NCBI RefSeq assembly: GCF_007004665.1
Contig: NZ_ML660055.1
Coordinates: 372,001 to 436,000 of the forward strand
Direction of reading: 5' to 3'
DNA length: 64,000 bases
DNA from: Denitrobaculum tricleocarpae
GTDB taxonomy: Bacteria > Pseudomonadota > Alphaproteobacteria > Kiloniellales > Kiloniellaceae
A program made the position numbers and the translations under genes. Below the pieces are notes generated by a model. It worked only from the letters and a program-made list of their open reading frames with translations. It did not search any database and was not told the DNA's origin. Shown piece after piece: positions 18,886 to 28,983 of this stretch; within the stretch, counting starts at the first letter, position 1; every line of letters begins with the position of its first letter.

Positions 18886-20676
18886 ATGATTATTTCGCAC
18901 GCACTCAACTCTGCGACTAAGCTTTTGCTGATTTTAGCGCCCTTGATCTTTGTATCGGGCTGCGCAAGCCTCGCAGATCATACTTCTCCCGCATCTCAGA
19001 CGGCTGCACGTATTCAGGCCGAACCTGGGCCTGATCGCCTTGTTCGCTATTGCCGACGGATGGCTGAGACCAAGAATCTCCGCATCGCAATCGGGATTTG
19101 TGAGCGCGCCCTGGCGGCAGCGCCCGAAAACCCCGAACCCGTGATCATCCTGGCCGAAGCGTACCTGGACGCGGACCTGAGCAGCGAGGCTGCCGAGGCC
19201 TATCGCTTCGCTTTGAGCATCGATGATCAGAGCGGGAAGGCCCACTTCGGTCTTGGGAAGCTGTATCTCAAGACCTCCAGGCTTGAGGAAGCCCGGCCAC
19301 ACTTGGAAGCCGCACTTGAAAGCGGTCAGCAGGATCCCGCAATCTTTAACGCGCTTGGTGTGCTTGAAGATCAGTCAGGAGATCACGCCTCGGCCCAGAG
19401 CTTCTATCAGGCGGGCCTTGCGCTCGACCCGGACAACACCGCGCTGACAAACAACCTTGGTGTTTCACTTCTTCTCAGCAAGCCATCTGAGATTGGAGAC
19501 AGCATTTTCGGACGACTCGCGCCGGAGCAGGAGTCCCGTCAGACGGCGGCGGTCCCGAGACAAGCTGTCGAAGCGCCGCGCCAAACGAGCATCGCAGCCA
19601 AAGCGTCAGCCAGCGTCTCTCTAAAAGCCGAGCCTGAGCAGAAAAGCGGATCAACGCTGAAGGTGCGAGATCTGACTCAGGCAGAACTGTTCCAGGTTGA
19701 AGAAGACACCTTGTTCACCTTCTTCCGCGACTCAAGGGTGGCTGACCTCGGGAGCCTGGAACCCGTTGTGACGCCGGCCCCTATTGAGATCGTTGATTTT
19801 CAGGCGCTGCCGGTCCTCCCCGATCCGACCGGAACACACAGCCCGTCCGGGCCAATGGTCGGGAACGCCGACACCAACAACAGCACCAGCGCGACCCTCC
19901 TTGCCCGCGCGCTCGTGGATTACAACCCTGGTTCCCCCGCTGTGACGGACCAACCCGAACGCGCGCACGCGCCGCTCACGACCCAAGTTGTGAAAATCGT
20001 GTCCCACAGAGCACAGTCGTTTGACCTCGCTCGTGTAAGACCCGTTCGTAAGCCTTTCGTACCGAACGCCGCTGTCGAGCTCGCGTCGGAACAGGGTCAC
20101 TTGGCTGATTTCGTAGAGCTTGAGGTTGACCCTGAACCCAAGCTACAGCTCGCCAAAGTTGCGCATCTCCCCATCGAGATGCCGGCCCTGGACCGCGTGC
20201 CTCCGTCGGAAGGAAAAAACTCCCCCTCCAGCGACCGGGCGCCGGAAGCCGGAAGCACTTCACCAGGCGTTTTGCCGAACAGTGTGCAGATCGTTGAGAT
20301 CAGCGCACCTGCTTCAGAGAAAGCCGTCACGACTCTTGGCGATGACAGCGAAATCATGATGGATATGCTTCTGCCGACAGATACGGGAATATTGAACCTG
20401 CATGGCGACGGACCAACCCTAAAAGCGGAAACGCGCCATCAGCCGAGTGTCGACACTATCGCGGCGCTCCCAGACGCGTCGGAGACACCTCACCAACCGG
20501 ACCCGCAAGAACCCGCGAACCCAGGCTCGGGTGAACCAGATGCCGAACCCGTCTTTTGGCCCAACGGTCTCGCCGAACGCAGCCTGCCATCCCTTAGGAG
20601 TTCTTCACCCGACGATTCCCAAGAGACAATCACGGCGCTCATGCTATTGAACCGAGATCCGATTTCATCTGCTTAG
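18886..20676 (+). CDS. TPR-repeat lipoprotein with long disordered C-terminal half
   Basis: About 596 residues from ATG 18886, preceded by AGGA at suitable distance; GTG 18817 and ATG 18826 are alternative starts giving an atypical signal. Lipoprotein signal LLLILAPLIFVSGC with Cys26. Residues about 45-205 form several tetratricopeptide repeats (AIGICERALAAAPENPEPVI, YRFALSIDDQSGKAHFGLGK, GLALDPDNTALTNNLGV), like TadD-type pilus-assembly lipoproteins. The following 390 residues are rich in Pro, Ser, Glu and Thr and have no recognisable domain. No other tad/flp gene is nearby, so a TadD role is not supported. It splits the usual mnmE-mnmG neighbourhood. Confidence 0.8.
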   Translation: MIISHALNSATKLLLILAPLIFVSGCASLADHTSPASQTAARIQAEPGPDRLVRYCRRMAETKNLRIAIGICERALAAAPENPEPVIILAEAYLDADLSSEAAEAYRFALSIDDQSGKAHFGLGKLYLKTSRLEEARPHLEAALESGQQDPAIFNALGVLEDQSGDHASAQSFYQAGLALDPDNTALTNNLGVSLLLSKPSEIGDSIFGRLAPEQESRQTAAVPRQAVEAPRQTSIAAKASASVSLKAEPEQKSGSTLKVRDLTQAELFQVEEDTLFTFFRDSRVADLGSLEPVVTPAPIEIVDFQALPVLPDPTGTHSPSGPMVGNADTNNSTSATLLARALVDYNPGSPAVTDQPERAHAPLTTQVVKIVSHRAQSFDLARVRPVRKPFVPNAAVELASEQGHLADFVELEVDPEPKLQLAKVAHLPIEMPALDRVPPSEGKNSPSSDRAPEAGSTSPGVLPNSVQIVEISAPASEKAVTTLGDDSEIMMDMLLPTDTGILNLHGDGPTLKAETRHQPSVDTIAALPDASETPHQPDPQEPANPGSGEPDAEPVFWPNGLAERSLPSLRSSSPDDSQETITALMLLNRDPISSA

Positions 20677-20765
20677 CCCTGGCGACCCCGAATAGCGCAA
20701 GAAATGCCCGATGAGAGCAAGCGACCGCTTTGCGGGGCTCTGGAAACATAGCGCGAAGGCGTAAG

Positions 20766-22139
20766 TCACTTGCCAATGCAAAAGTCACGAAAAACCACGT
20801 CAAGCAGGTCCTCGACGTCCACCCTCCCCGCAATCCGGCCAAGTGCCCGCATGGCGAGCCGCAAGTCCTCCGCCAGAAGCTCCGGATCGTCCGCGACATT
20901 GGCCATCTGAGCCCGGCGCAAGGATGCAAGACAGTCTTCGAATGCCGTGCGGTGACGGCTTCGGGTAATAACGGGTGCCTCACCTGCGCCGGTCAGCAGC
21001 TCTTGCGCCCGGGATCTCAAAACGGAAATCAGATCAGTCATACCCGACGCGTCACGCGCGGAGATTGCCAAGACCTCACGTGCGGCCCTCAAAGGGCCCG
21101 CCCTCACCTGCGCCAGGTCGGGGAGCAGATCGATCATATCCCTTTTGTTCAAAACGACGATCGTGGAGGCATCCACCAGATCTAGTGTTGCAGGATCAAG
21201 CCGCGGCCAGTCGTTGAGGTCGAAAACCGCGATTTTCATATCCGCCGCCGCCGCACGGGCACGGGCACGGCGTATGCCCTCTGCTTCGATAGCCGCCTGT
21301 CCGTCTCCCCTAAGATCCCGAAGACCCGCCGTATCAGCCAGGGTCATGGGGTACCCGTCCAAGTCCAGGTGCACCTCGACCACGTCTCGTGTGGTTCCCG
21401 CCATTTCCGACACGATGGCGGCATCACGCTTCGCTAACACATTCAAAAGGCTTGATTTTCCGGCATTCGGTGCGCCCACGATGGCAAGGGCCAGCCCGTC
21501 CCGGAGGCGCTCTCCGACTCCCTCGTCATCCAGATATCGCGCCAGCTCAGCAATCATTTTCGATACATCCTGCTGGAGCCGGACGGCGACGCTCTCGGGG
21601 AGGTCTTCGTCGGGAAAATCTATGACCGCTTCAATGTGCGCCAGGATACGAAGCAGCCGCTGCTTCCAGCTCTCGCTGAGGTTTGATAAGGCGCCGTCCA
21701 TCTGACGCAAGGCCTGACGCCGCTGCGCCTCGGTCTCGGCTGAGATCAGGTCGGCGAGGCCCTCGACCTCTGAGAGATCCAACTTTCCATTATCGAACGC
21801 ACGCCGCGTGAACTCGCCCGCCTCCGCCGCCCGCAGCCCGCTCATTGCACTTAAGGCCTTCACGACTCCCGCCACGACCGACCTGCCGCCATGGACATGG
21901 AGTTCGACAACATCTTCACCGGTAAAACTCTGCGGCGCGGGAAACCAAAGCACCAGTGCGCGGTCGATCTCGGCAGAATCAACGGGATCACGCAGGGACA
22001 AGAGCCGGGCCATCCGGGGCACGGGTCTCACGCCCGCCAGGGCTTCGATAGTGTTCCCCGCCTGCGGTCCGGAGATTCTGAAAACCGCGACGCCTGCAAC
22101 ACCCGCCGCCGTGGAAAGCGCGAAGATGGTATCGTTCAT
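20766..22139 (-). CDS. mnmE: tRNA modification GTPase MnmE
   Basis: 457 residues. K+-dependent GTPase that works with MnmG on wobble uridine. N-terminal tetrahydrofolate-binding domain (DTIFALSTAAGVAGVAVFRISG), central helical domain, inserted G domain with G1 GAPNAGKS (222-229), G2/G3 GTTRDVVEVHLDLDGYPMTLADTAGL, G4 NKRD, and the catalytic C-terminal CIGK (454-457). The G domain is complete. It faces the TPR lipoprotein gene tail to tail, 89 bp apart. Confidence 0.97.
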   Translation of the reverse strand: MNDTIFALSTAAGVAGVAVFRISGPQAGNTIEALAGVRPVPRMARLLSLRDPVDSAEIDRALVLWFPAPQSFTGEDVVELHVHGGRSVVAGVVKALSAMSGLRAAEAGEFTRRAFDNGKLDLSEVEGLADLISAETEAQRRQALRQMDGALSNLSESWKQRLLRILAHIEAVIDFPDEDLPESVAVRLQQDVSKMIAELARYLDDEGVGERLRDGLALAIVGAPNAGKSSLLNVLAKRDAAIVSEMAGTTRDVVEVHLDLDGYPMTLADTAGLRDLRGDGQAAIEAEGIRRARARAAAADMKIAVFDLNDWPRLDPATLDLVDASTIVVLNKRDMIDLLPDLAQVRAGPLRAAREVLAISARDASGMTDLISVLRSRAQELLTGAGEAPVITRSRHRTAFEDCLASLRRAQMANVADDPELLAEDLRLAMRALGRIAGRVDVEDLLDVVFRDFCIGK

Positions 22140-22317
22140 GCCCGAGATGTCCTGAGAGAGGTGAAGCGCCGGTGAGAGCCTGGCATCTCTGACCCCGTAG
22201 CTTCAAAGATATCGCATTTGCATGTGGGTTTGAGTCTCGCCATCGCCGTAAACCCGCAAGCAACCGCCAGAAGATGCAGCTTTTTATCTCGCCCGCCGGG
22301 TTCCGTTTGCCGCGCGC

Positions 22318-22563
22318 CTAGTCTTTGCTCTTCGTTCCGGCAGTCATTTGCGACCAGAACATCTTTTGCATCTGCTCGAAACCTTGCATACCGGCAGGAA
22401 TCCAGGTCGTCAGAAGCGTTTCCGGATCCATCGCGGAAAGGTTATCCATAACCCGTTTCTGAACATCGTCCATCACGGCCTTCTGAAGAGGCGCAACGTC
22501 CGGCAGGCCGAGAAAGGCACGCGCCTCCTCGGGTGTACAATCGATATCTACCGAGATCTTCAT
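22318..22563 (-). CDS. DUF6489 family small protein
   Basis: 81 residues (MKISVDIDCTPEEARAFLGL, then KAVMDDVQKRVMDNL and TTWIPAGMQGFEQMQKMFW). This matches the small alphaproteobacterial family annotated as DUF6489, usually found beside mnmE or rho. Amphipathic helices, no signal peptide, no catalytic residues. The C-terminal FEQMQKMFWSQM resembles phasin-like or polyhydroxyalkanoate-associated helices, but that is only a similarity. It lies upstream of mnmE on the same strand with a 178-bp gap. Function unknown. Confidence 0.85.
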   Translation of the reverse strand: MKISVDIDCTPEEARAFLGLPDVAPLQKAVMDDVQKRVMDNLSAMDPETLLTTWIPAGMQGFEQMQKMFWSQMTAGTKSKD

Positions 22564-22882
22564 TCTGCTTTACCTCTCCGACTTTACGTCACTCGCCCAA
22601 TTTGCGGGACTGTATCATGCCACCAGCCAGACTCTAGCCCATATATTCTGAAGCTGCGGCGAATCACAGACACCCAAATGCAGGCGCTTCCGTCGCGTTA
22701 CGTACCTCCACAGGCATTCTCCTATGGTATTTCCGCACCGCGATGGCCATCTTGACTGAAGGATCGGGGCACCGCGGAAAGCCCGCGCATCCCCATCCCA
22801 ATCGTCGCGCGTCCACGCGTATTCGGCAGCGGAGCCTTTCAGACGCATCTGACTGAGAGACCATCAAGTGATCGGCATAAAA
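22564..22882. other. Divergent intergenic region, no recognised element
   Basis: About 320 bp between the DUF6489 gene and the DUF255 gene, which diverge. Promoters for both must lie here, but no -35/-10 pair, hairpin or operator was convincing. A 77-codon frame at 22615-22848 on the minus strand has no recognisable family. Confidence 0.5.
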
Positions 22883-24931
22883 ATGACGGCAAATCGCCTG
22901 GCAAACGAGACCAGCCCCTATCTCCTGCAACACCAGGACAACCCTGTCCATTGGCACCCCTGGGATGAGGCGGCGCTGGAGACAGCGCAGCGGGAAAACA
23001 AGCCGATCCTTCTCTCCGTGGGTTATGCGGCCTGTCACTGGTGCCACGTCATGGCGCATGAATCCTTTGAAAACGCGGAAATCGCAGCCTTGATGAACCG
23101 GCATTTTGTCAACATCAAAGTCGACCGCGAAGAACGTCCGGATCTCGACAGCATCTATCAGTCCGCCCTGGCGCTTCTGGGCGAGCACGGTGGCTGGCCT
23201 TTGACTATGTTTCTGACACCGAAAGGCGAGCCTTTCTGGGGTGGCACCTATTTCCCGCCGGAGCCACGTTACGGACGCCCCGGATTTCCTCAGATCCTGA
23301 GCGGCATCGCCGAGGTCTATGCCAGGGAACCGGAGAAAGTCGAGAAGAACGTCGCCGGCCTGGGGAATGCCCTGGCGAAACTCTCCGACAACCTGAAAGG
23401 CGGGACGGTCTCTCTCGCGCAGATCAACGAGATGGCGGAACGACTGGTCAAGGAGTGCGATCCGGTCAACGGCGGCATCGGTCAAGCACCGAAATTTCCG
23501 CAGCCTTCGATCCTGAAGCTTTTCTGGCGGGCCTGGAAACGCAGCGGCCAAACCGTCTTCCGGCAAGCGGTCGAGCGCGCCCTCACCCGCATGTCTCAAG
23601 GGGGGATCTATGATCACCTCGGCGGCGGCTTTGCCCGCTACACCGTCGACGAACGCTGGCTGATCCCGCACTTCGAGAAAATGCTCTACGACAATGCCCA
23701 ACTGATCGATGTTCTGACCTGGGCGTGGCAGGAGTCTGAAAGCCCTCTCTTCGAGCAGCGGGTCCGGGAGACAGTGGACTGGCTTTTGCGCGATATGATG
23801 GCGCAAGAAAGCGAAAACAGCGACAGCAAGGTCGATGCCTTTGCCTCGACCCTGGATGCGGACAGCGAGGGTGAAGAAGGCAAGTTTTACGTCTGGCAGG
23901 AATCAGAAGTGGACGAGGTCCTGAAGGAGGCATCCCCTGCCTTTAAGGCCGTTTATGACGTCAGCGCGGTGGGCAATTGGGAAGGCAAGAATATCCTGAA
24001 CCGGCTCCGGGACACCGCGATCCTGTCGGCTTCGGAAGAAAAGGAACTGAAATCCGCGCGTGATAAGCTCTTCGACCGGCGCAAAGACCGTATACATCCC
24101 GGCTGGGACGACAAGGTTCTGGCCGACTGGAATGGCCTGATGATTGCCGCCCTCGCCCGCGCCGGCCGGGCCTTCAAGGAACCAGACTGGGTGGCGGCCG
24201 CAGAGAAAGCTCTCGCATTTGTCCAAGAGACAATGATGCCGGAGGGTCGCCTGCACCACAGCTGGCGGCGCGGTCATCTCAAACATGCCGCCACACTGGA
24301 CGACTACGCCAATCTGACCGACGCCGCCCTCGCGCTTTATCAGGTAACGGGGAAGAACACCTACCTGGACCAAGCCGAAAGCTGGTGCCAGACCACGGAC
24401 CGCCACTATTGGGATCATCGAGACGGCGGTTACTTCTTTACCGCAGACGATGCAAAGGATCTGATTCTGCGCAGCAAATCGGCGCACGATAACGCGGTGC
24501 CCTCAGGCAACGGGACCATGGTGGCGGTCTTGACCCAACTTTTCCATCTGACCGGCAACGACGCCTATAGAGAACGTGCGGAGCAACTCGTCACCTCTTT
24601 CACGGGCGAACTCGAACGCAACTTCTTCCCACTCTCGACACTGCTGAACGGCGCAGAGTTTCTGCAATCCTCTCAGCAGCTCGTCATTGTGAAGCGACCG
24701 AACAGCAACGATGAAGAGGTGTTCATCGATGTTCTTCGGGATCTTTCTTTACCCAATGCTGTTTTCCAGGTGATCTCTGGCGACGAGAGTCTTCCGGAAA
24801 CGCATCCCGCGCATGGTAAAGGTCTGGTTGACGGCAAGCCGGCGGTTTATCTTTGTCAAAATCAAAGCTGTTCACTTCCCATGACTGACGCAAACGCAGT
24901 TCTGCTTGCGCTCAAAGGCAACGCTGTATGA
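22883..24931 (+). CDS. DUF255 / YyaL-type thioredoxin-domain protein
   Basis: About 682 residues from ATG 22883 (GTG 22868 also possible). The N-terminal thioredoxin-like domain has the family signature [21 protein letters not shown] and the motif CHWC at 51-54 ([13 protein letters not shown]). An (alpha/alpha)6 barrel resembling N-acylglucosamine 2-epimerase follows ([35 protein letters not shown]; later [13 protein letters not shown]). Relatives include human SPATA20; the biochemical activity is not settled. The stop codon overlaps the ogt start (ATGA), so the two are translationally coupled. Confidence 0.93.
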   Translation: MTANRLANETSPYLLQHQDNPVHWHPWDEAALETAQRENKPILLSVGYAACHWCHVMAHESFENAEIAALMNRHFVNIKVDREERPDLDSIYQSALALLGEHGGWPLTMFLTPKGEPFWGGTYFPPEPRYGRPGFPQILSGIAEVYAREPEKVEKNVAGLGNALAKLSDNLKGGTVSLAQINEMAERLVKECDPVNGGIGQAPKFPQPSILKLFWRAWKRSGQTVFRQAVERALTRMSQGGIYDHLGGGFARYTVDERWLIPHFEKMLYDNAQLIDVLTWAWQESESPLFEQRVRETVDWLLRDMMAQESENSDSKVDAFASTLDADSEGEEGKFYVWQESEVDEVLKEASPAFKAVYDVSAVGNWEGKNILNRLRDTAILSASEEKELKSARDKLFDRRKDRIHPGWDDKVLADWNGLMIAALARAGRAFKEPDWVAAAEKALAFVQETMMPEGRLHHSWRRGHLKHAATLDDYANLTDAALALYQVTGKNTYLDQAESWCQTTDRHYWDHRDGGYFFTADDAKDLILRSKSAHDNAVPSGNGTMVAVLTQLFHLTGNDAYRERAEQLVTSFTGELERNFFPLSTLLNGAEFLQSSQQLVIVKRPNSNDEEVFIDVLRDLSLPNAVFQVISGDESLPETHPAHGKGLVDGKPAVYLCQNQSCSLPMTDANAVLLALKGNAV

Positions 24932-25479
24932 CCCCACAGGACACGGAGGGATCCGTGATGGACACCGCAGAGGTTACAATCGACTCTCCCTTTGGGGCAT
25001 TACTGTTAAGGGCCAGTGACGAGGCCATCACCCGTTTAACCTGGCTGATGGAGGAAGACGGCGCCCTCCGGCATGCGCCCAACGCCTCCAGGCCGCTCGA
25101 ACGCCCGAATAGTCCGGCACACAAACTCTTGGCTGAAGCCACTCGACAACTTGAGGCCTACTTCGAGGGAACTCTGCGCGATTTCGCCCTGCCCCTTGCG
25201 CCCGCCGGCACCGCCTTCCAGCGGCGTGTCTGGCATGAGATGGCAAAAATCCCCTATGGCGAAACCATGACTTACGGCCAATTGGCCGATAAATCGGACT
25301 CTGTCGCCCGCGCGGTCGGCGGCGCCTGCGGAGCCAATCCCATTCCAATTATCATTCCCTGCCATCGCGTCCTGGGCGGAGGAGGAAAACTTGGCGGCTT
25401 TTCGGGCGGACTTGGCCCGGACAGCAAACGAGCGTTGCTGGAGCATGAAGGCGTTCTGACCCCCGGCTTCGGATTCTGA
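24928..25479 (+). CDS. ogt: Methylated-DNA--protein-cysteine methyltransferase
   Basis: 183 residues. Suicide repair enzyme removing methyl groups from O6-methylguanine (and O4-methylthymine). Active-site motif IPCHRV with acceptor Cys145, the helix-turn-helix with Arg finger region [29 protein letters not shown], and the GGFSGGL loop. The N-terminal domain is short with no AraC-like Ada part, so Ogt type. An internal ATG at 24958 is a possible alternative start, but the overlap with DUF255 favours 24928. A degenerate parS-like palindrome follows the stop. Confidence 0.94.
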   Translation: MTPQDTEGSVMDTAEVTIDSPFGALLLRASDEAITRLTWLMEEDGALRHAPNASRPLERPNSPAHKLLAEATRQLEAYFEGTLRDFALPLAPAGTAFQRRVWHEMAKIPYGETMTYGQLADKSDSVARAVGGACGANPIPIIIPCHRVLGGGGKLGGFSGGLGPDSKRALLEHEGVLTPGFGF

Positions 25480-25481
25480 AT

Positions 25482-25497
25482 GATTTCACGTGAAACA
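25482..25497. promoter_or_regulatory. Degenerate parS-like site
   Basis: GATTTCACGTGAAACA differs from the parS consensus only at the two outermost bases of the left arm; the right half-site is perfect. It sits 2 bp after the ogt stop codon, about 7.5 kb from the putative origin. It could be a weak third ParB site. Confidence 0.5.
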
Positions 25498-25578
25498 TTT
25501 TGACCGGCCAGGGGCGAAACCAACCGTACAGCCAATCCAAGAAACGATAACATCAGCAAGACGAAGGGAGACAAACGC

Positions 25579-26274
25579 ATGCCCGAAATCAATATAAATG
25601 GTCCCGATGGCGCTTTCAGCGCATATTTAGCGGTGCCCAAGGTTCTCCCCGCCCCCGCGGTTGTCGTGGCGCAGGAGATCTTCGGCGTCAACCAGGTGAT
25701 GCGCGACGTCTGTGACTGGCTGGCCGGGATGGGATATCTGGCCTGCTGTCCGGACATCTTCTGGCGTATCGAGCCCGGAATCCAAATCACCGATAAGACC
25801 GAGGCCGAGTGGAAACGCGCCTTCGAGCTCTTCGGATTGTTCGATCCGGGTAAGGGTATTGAGGATCTGAGCGCTGTTATAAGCCACCTGCGCGACCACG
25901 AAGACTGCACGGGAAAAGTCGGATCTGTCGGCTTCTGCTTGGGGGGTAAACTGGCCTACCTCATGGCCTGTCGAACGGATAGCGACTGCAATGTCAGCTA
26001 CTATGGCGTGGGCCTGGATGAGCTTTTGGGCGAAGCGGCAGCGATCTCGAACCCTCTGCTGATGCATATGGCGTCGCTCGATAAGTTCGTGCCGCCGGAC
26101 GCGCAAGCGAAAATCAAAGAGGGCTTAGGCAATCATCCCCTGGTTGATCTTCACGTCTATGAGGACTGTGATCACGCCTTCGCCCGCATTGAAGGCGAGC
26201 ACTATGACGCGGCCGCCGCCAAACTTGCCAACGATCGGACAACCAACTTCCTAGAGGAGAACCTCGGCTCATGA
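25579..26274 (+). CDS. Dienelactone hydrolase family protein
   Basis: 231 residues, alpha/beta hydrolase fold. The catalytic triad is visible: Cys120 in GFCLGG, Asp168 (ASLDKFVPP) and His199 (EDCDHAFAR). The Glu of the oxyanion region (AQEIFGVN, near 32) is also present, as in true dienelactone hydrolases. It would hydrolyse a lactone or ester; the substrate is unknown since no catechol-degradation genes are near. The stop overlaps the start of the quinone oxidoreductase gene by 4 bp (ATGA), so the two are probably co-expressed. Confidence 0.9.
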   Translation: MPEININGPDGAFSAYLAVPKVLPAPAVVVAQEIFGVNQVMRDVCDWLAGMGYLACCPDIFWRIEPGIQITDKTEAEWKRAFELFGLFDPGKGIEDLSAVISHLRDHEDCTGKVGSVGFCLGGKLAYLMACRTDSDCNVSYYGVGLDELLGEAAAISNPLLMHMASLDKFVPPDAQAKIKEGLGNHPLVDLHVYEDCDHAFARIEGEHYDAAAAKLANDRTTNFLEENLGS

Positions 26275-27248
26275 CAAAGGCAATTCGTATCCATGCACCC
26301 GGGGGTCCGGAAGCATTGTCGTACGACGATATCGAGCTGACCGCTCCGGCAGAGGGCGAGGTCCAGCTGCGACAAACCGCGATCGGCCTGAACTTCATCG
26401 ATGTTTATCACCGGACCGGCCTCTACCCGATCCCCGACATGCCCGCCGTCATCGGTCTCGAAGCGGCCGGTGTGGTTGAGACGGTGGGTGCTGGTGTCAC
26501 TGAACTTTCACCCGGGGACAGAGTGGCTTATGCCAATCCCCCACTGGGCGCCTATGCACAGGCCCGCAATATGCCCGCGCACCGGCTGATCAAGCTGCCC
26601 GAACAGATTTCCGATGAGCAAGCCGCGGCGATCATGCTGCAGGGCATGACCGTCGAATACCTGATCCGCCGAACCTACCAGGTCAAAGCCGGCGATACGG
26701 TCCTGTTCCATGCCGCCGCCGGCGGTGTCGGCCTCATGGCGTGCCAGTGGCTGAAGCATCTGGGCGCAACCGTGATCGGAACCGTTGGCTCCGAAGAGAA
26801 AGCAGATCTGGCCAAAGCAAACGGCTGTGACCACACCATCTTGTACAACAAGGAAGATATCGCGGCGCGGGTGCGGGAAATCACAGATGGCGCCGGTGTC
26901 CCGGTGGTTTACGACTCCGTTGGCAAAGACACCTTTGAGGCCTCAATCGACTCCCTCAGTCCACTCGGTCTTTTTGTGACCTTCGGCAATGCCTCGGGTC
27001 CGCTGGCACCGATTGATCCCGGGTTCCTGGCGCAAAAGGGTTCGCTCTTTATGACCCGGCCCACCCTGATGACTTACACCGCGAAACGCGAGGACATGGT
27101 GAAGTCAGCGGAAGCCCTCTTCGACGTCGTGGGATCCGGCGCGGTCAAGGTCGCGATCAACCAGCGCTATCCCCTCGCCGAGGCCGCAGATGCGCATCGC
27201 GATCTCGAAGCAAGAAAAACCACAGGTTCGACAATCCTGCTCCCATAG
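26271..27248 (+). CDS. NADPH:quinone oxidoreductase (zeta-crystallin type)
   Basis: 325 residues, zinc-independent medium-chain dehydrogenase. N-terminal GroES-like domain (MTKAIRIHAPGGPEALSYDD; GLNFIDVYHRTGLYP; GLEAAGVVETVGAGV), nucleotide-binding HAAAGGVGLMACQWLK near 145-160, and GTVGSEEKADLAKANGCDH. The expected product is QorA-like, reducing quinones or enones with NADPH. It follows the dienelactone hydrolase with a 4-bp overlap and ends before a strong bidirectional terminator. Confidence 0.93.
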   Translation: MTKAIRIHAPGGPEALSYDDIELTAPAEGEVQLRQTAIGLNFIDVYHRTGLYPIPDMPAVIGLEAAGVVETVGAGVTELSPGDRVAYANPPLGAYAQARNMPAHRLIKLPEQISDEQAAAIMLQGMTVEYLIRRTYQVKAGDTVLFHAAAGGVGLMACQWLKHLGATVIGTVGSEEKADLAKANGCDHTILYNKEDIAARVREITDGAGVPVVYDSVGKDTFEASIDSLSPLGLFVTFGNASGPLAPIDPGFLAQKGSLFMTRPTLMTYTAKREDMVKSAEALFDVVGSGAVKVAINQRYPLAEAADAHRDLEARKTTGSTILLP

Positions 27249-27280
27249 CACGGAAGACAGAACTGACCGGGACAAAAAGA

Positions 27281-27310
27281 TGGGGCGCTGCAATTACCGG
27301 CAGCGCCCCA
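27281..27310. terminator. Bidirectional terminator between qor and rho
   Basis: Perfect 11-bp stem TGGGGCGCTGC / GCAGCGCCCCA with an 8-base loop. On the plus strand it is followed by TTCTCATTTTCT; on the minus strand by TCTTTTTGTC. It serves the quinone oxidoreductase (33 bp after its stop) and, on the other strand, rho (about 118 bp after its stop). Confidence 0.85.
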
Positions 27311-27427
27311 TTCTCATTTTCTAACAGTACGTCTTGGACTTAAATCGAACGTACAGCCGTACGCTTCACGTTCAATCAATCTTTCCGTTTCCGGAACGAC
27401 CAAAAAATCTCCCGCAAAATCAAACGT

Positions 27428-28684
27428 CTACTGATTCATTGAGTCGAAGAAGTCCGAATTCGACTTGGTCTGCTTCAGCTTGTCGACTAGGAATTCGATA
27501 GAGTCGGTCACGCCCATCGGCATGAGGATACGGCGCAGGACCCACATCTTCGAGAGGGTGCCCTTGTCGACCAGAAGTTCTTCCTTCCGGGTTCCGGACT
27601 TGCCGATATCGATGGCCGGGAACGTCCGCTTGTCGGCCAGTTTCCGGTCCAGCACGATTTCCGAGTTACCCGTGCCCTTGAACTCTTCGAAGATGACCTC
27701 ATCCATGCGGCTGCCGGTATCGATCAGCGCGGTGGAAATGATGGTCAGGCTGCCGCCCTCCTCGATATTCCGTGCGGCACCGAAGAAGCGCTTGGGTCGC
27801 TGCAAGGCATTCGCGTCGACACCGCCTGTCAGGACCTTACCGGAACTGGGCACCACAGTGTTGTAGGCACGGGCCAGCCGGGTAATGGAGTCGAGCAGGA
27901 TCACGACGTCCTTTTTGTGCTCGACCAGGCGCTTTGCCTTCTCGATCACCATCTCGGTGACCTGGACGTGACGGTTAGCCGGCTCATCAAAGGTCGAACT
28001 GACGACCTCGCCATTGACCGAACGTGCCATATCGGTGACTTCCTCGGGCCGCTCGTCGATCAGCAGCACGATCAGATAGACCTCGGGATGATTCGATGCA
28101 ATCGCATGCGCGATGTTCTGCAGAATCATCGTCTTACCAGTGCGCGGCGGCGCAACAATCAGGGCCCGCTGTCCCTTGCCCAACGGCGTCACGAGATCAA
28201 TGATCCGGGTCGTCATATCCTTTTTGGTCGGATCCGCCAGCTCAAGGGTCAGCTTCTCGTCCGGATACAGCGGCGTCAGATTGTCGAAGTTGATTCTGTG
28301 GCGCGAATTCTCAGGTGGATCAAAGTTGATCTGATTGACCTTGAGAAGCGCGAAATAGCGTTCGCCTTCTTTGGGCGACCGGATCTGACCTTCAACCGTA
28401 TCGCCCGTGCGCAGGCCGAAACGGCGCACCTGGCTGGGGCTGACATAGATATCGTCGGGTCCGGGCAAATAATTGGATTCCGGTGCGCGCAGGAATCCGA
28501 AACCGTCCTGCAGCACCTCCAGCACGCCGGATCCGTAGATCGGAACGTCGTTCTCGGCCATCTGCTTGAGGATCGCGAACATCATGTCCTGCTTGCGCAG
28601 GTTGCTCGCGTTTTCAATTTCGAGTTCTTCGGCAAAAGCCAACAAGTCTGCCGGACTTTTGGCTTTCAAATCTTGGAGGTTCAT
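27428..28684 (-). CDS. rho: Transcription termination factor Rho
   Basis: 418 residues, hexameric RNA-dependent ATPase. N-terminal Rho_N helical domain ([20 protein letters not shown]), cold-shock-like primary RNA site ([17 protein letters not shown]...[15 protein letters not shown]), Walker A APPRTGKT near residue 176, Walker [18 protein letters not shown]-loop/R-loop region [21 protein letters not shown], and C-terminal FFDSMNQ. Length and motifs are standard without an insertion. Downstream of the hem cluster as in related genomes. Confidence 0.98.
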   Translation of the reverse strand: MNLQDLKAKSPADLLAFAEELEIENASNLRKQDMMFAILKQMAENDVPIYGSGVLEVLQDGFGFLRAPESNYLPGPDDIYVSPSQVRRFGLRTGDTVEGQIRSPKEGERYFALLKVNQINFDPPENSRHRINFDNLTPLYPDEKLTLELADPTKKDMTTRIIDLVTPLGKGQRALIVAPPRTGKTMILQNIAHAIASNHPEVYLIVLLIDERPEEVTDMARSVNGEVVSSTFDEPANRHVQVTEMVIEKAKRLVEHKKDVVILLDSITRLARAYNTVVPSSGKVLTGGVDANALQRPKRFFGAARNIEEGGSLTIISTALIDTGSRMDEVIFEEFKGTGNSEIVLDRKLADKRTFPAIDIGKSGTRKEELLVDKGTLSKMWVLRRILMPMGVTDSIEFLVDKLKQTKSNSDFFDSMNQ

Positions 28685-28983
28685 GGGCTTGGAGCCTGAA
28701 ATGAGATGTAGATGAGGAGGGATACGCGCGATGCGCGGCGAGACATGACCCCTGGTCGTCTCTGCGTGCCGCTGCAGTTCGTCGTCGTGAACAGAGTCAG
28801 CCTAATGCGGGGCGATTACTAATTCATGAATTGGGAACGACCCGAACGAATGTCCAGGGCCTAACTGCCGCCTTCGATAATGGAAGCCGTCAGTGAAGTC
28901 AAGCGCGTGAACCTCAAATCCACCGAAAATGCCATCCAGAACGCAGAAACCACGAAGTGAAACCTGCTCGACACCCGAAAGCA

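Noticed and set aside
18886-20676. TadD, part of a Flp pilus system
   Set aside because: Only the lipoprotein-plus-TPR form is shared; no other tad or flp genes are in the window.
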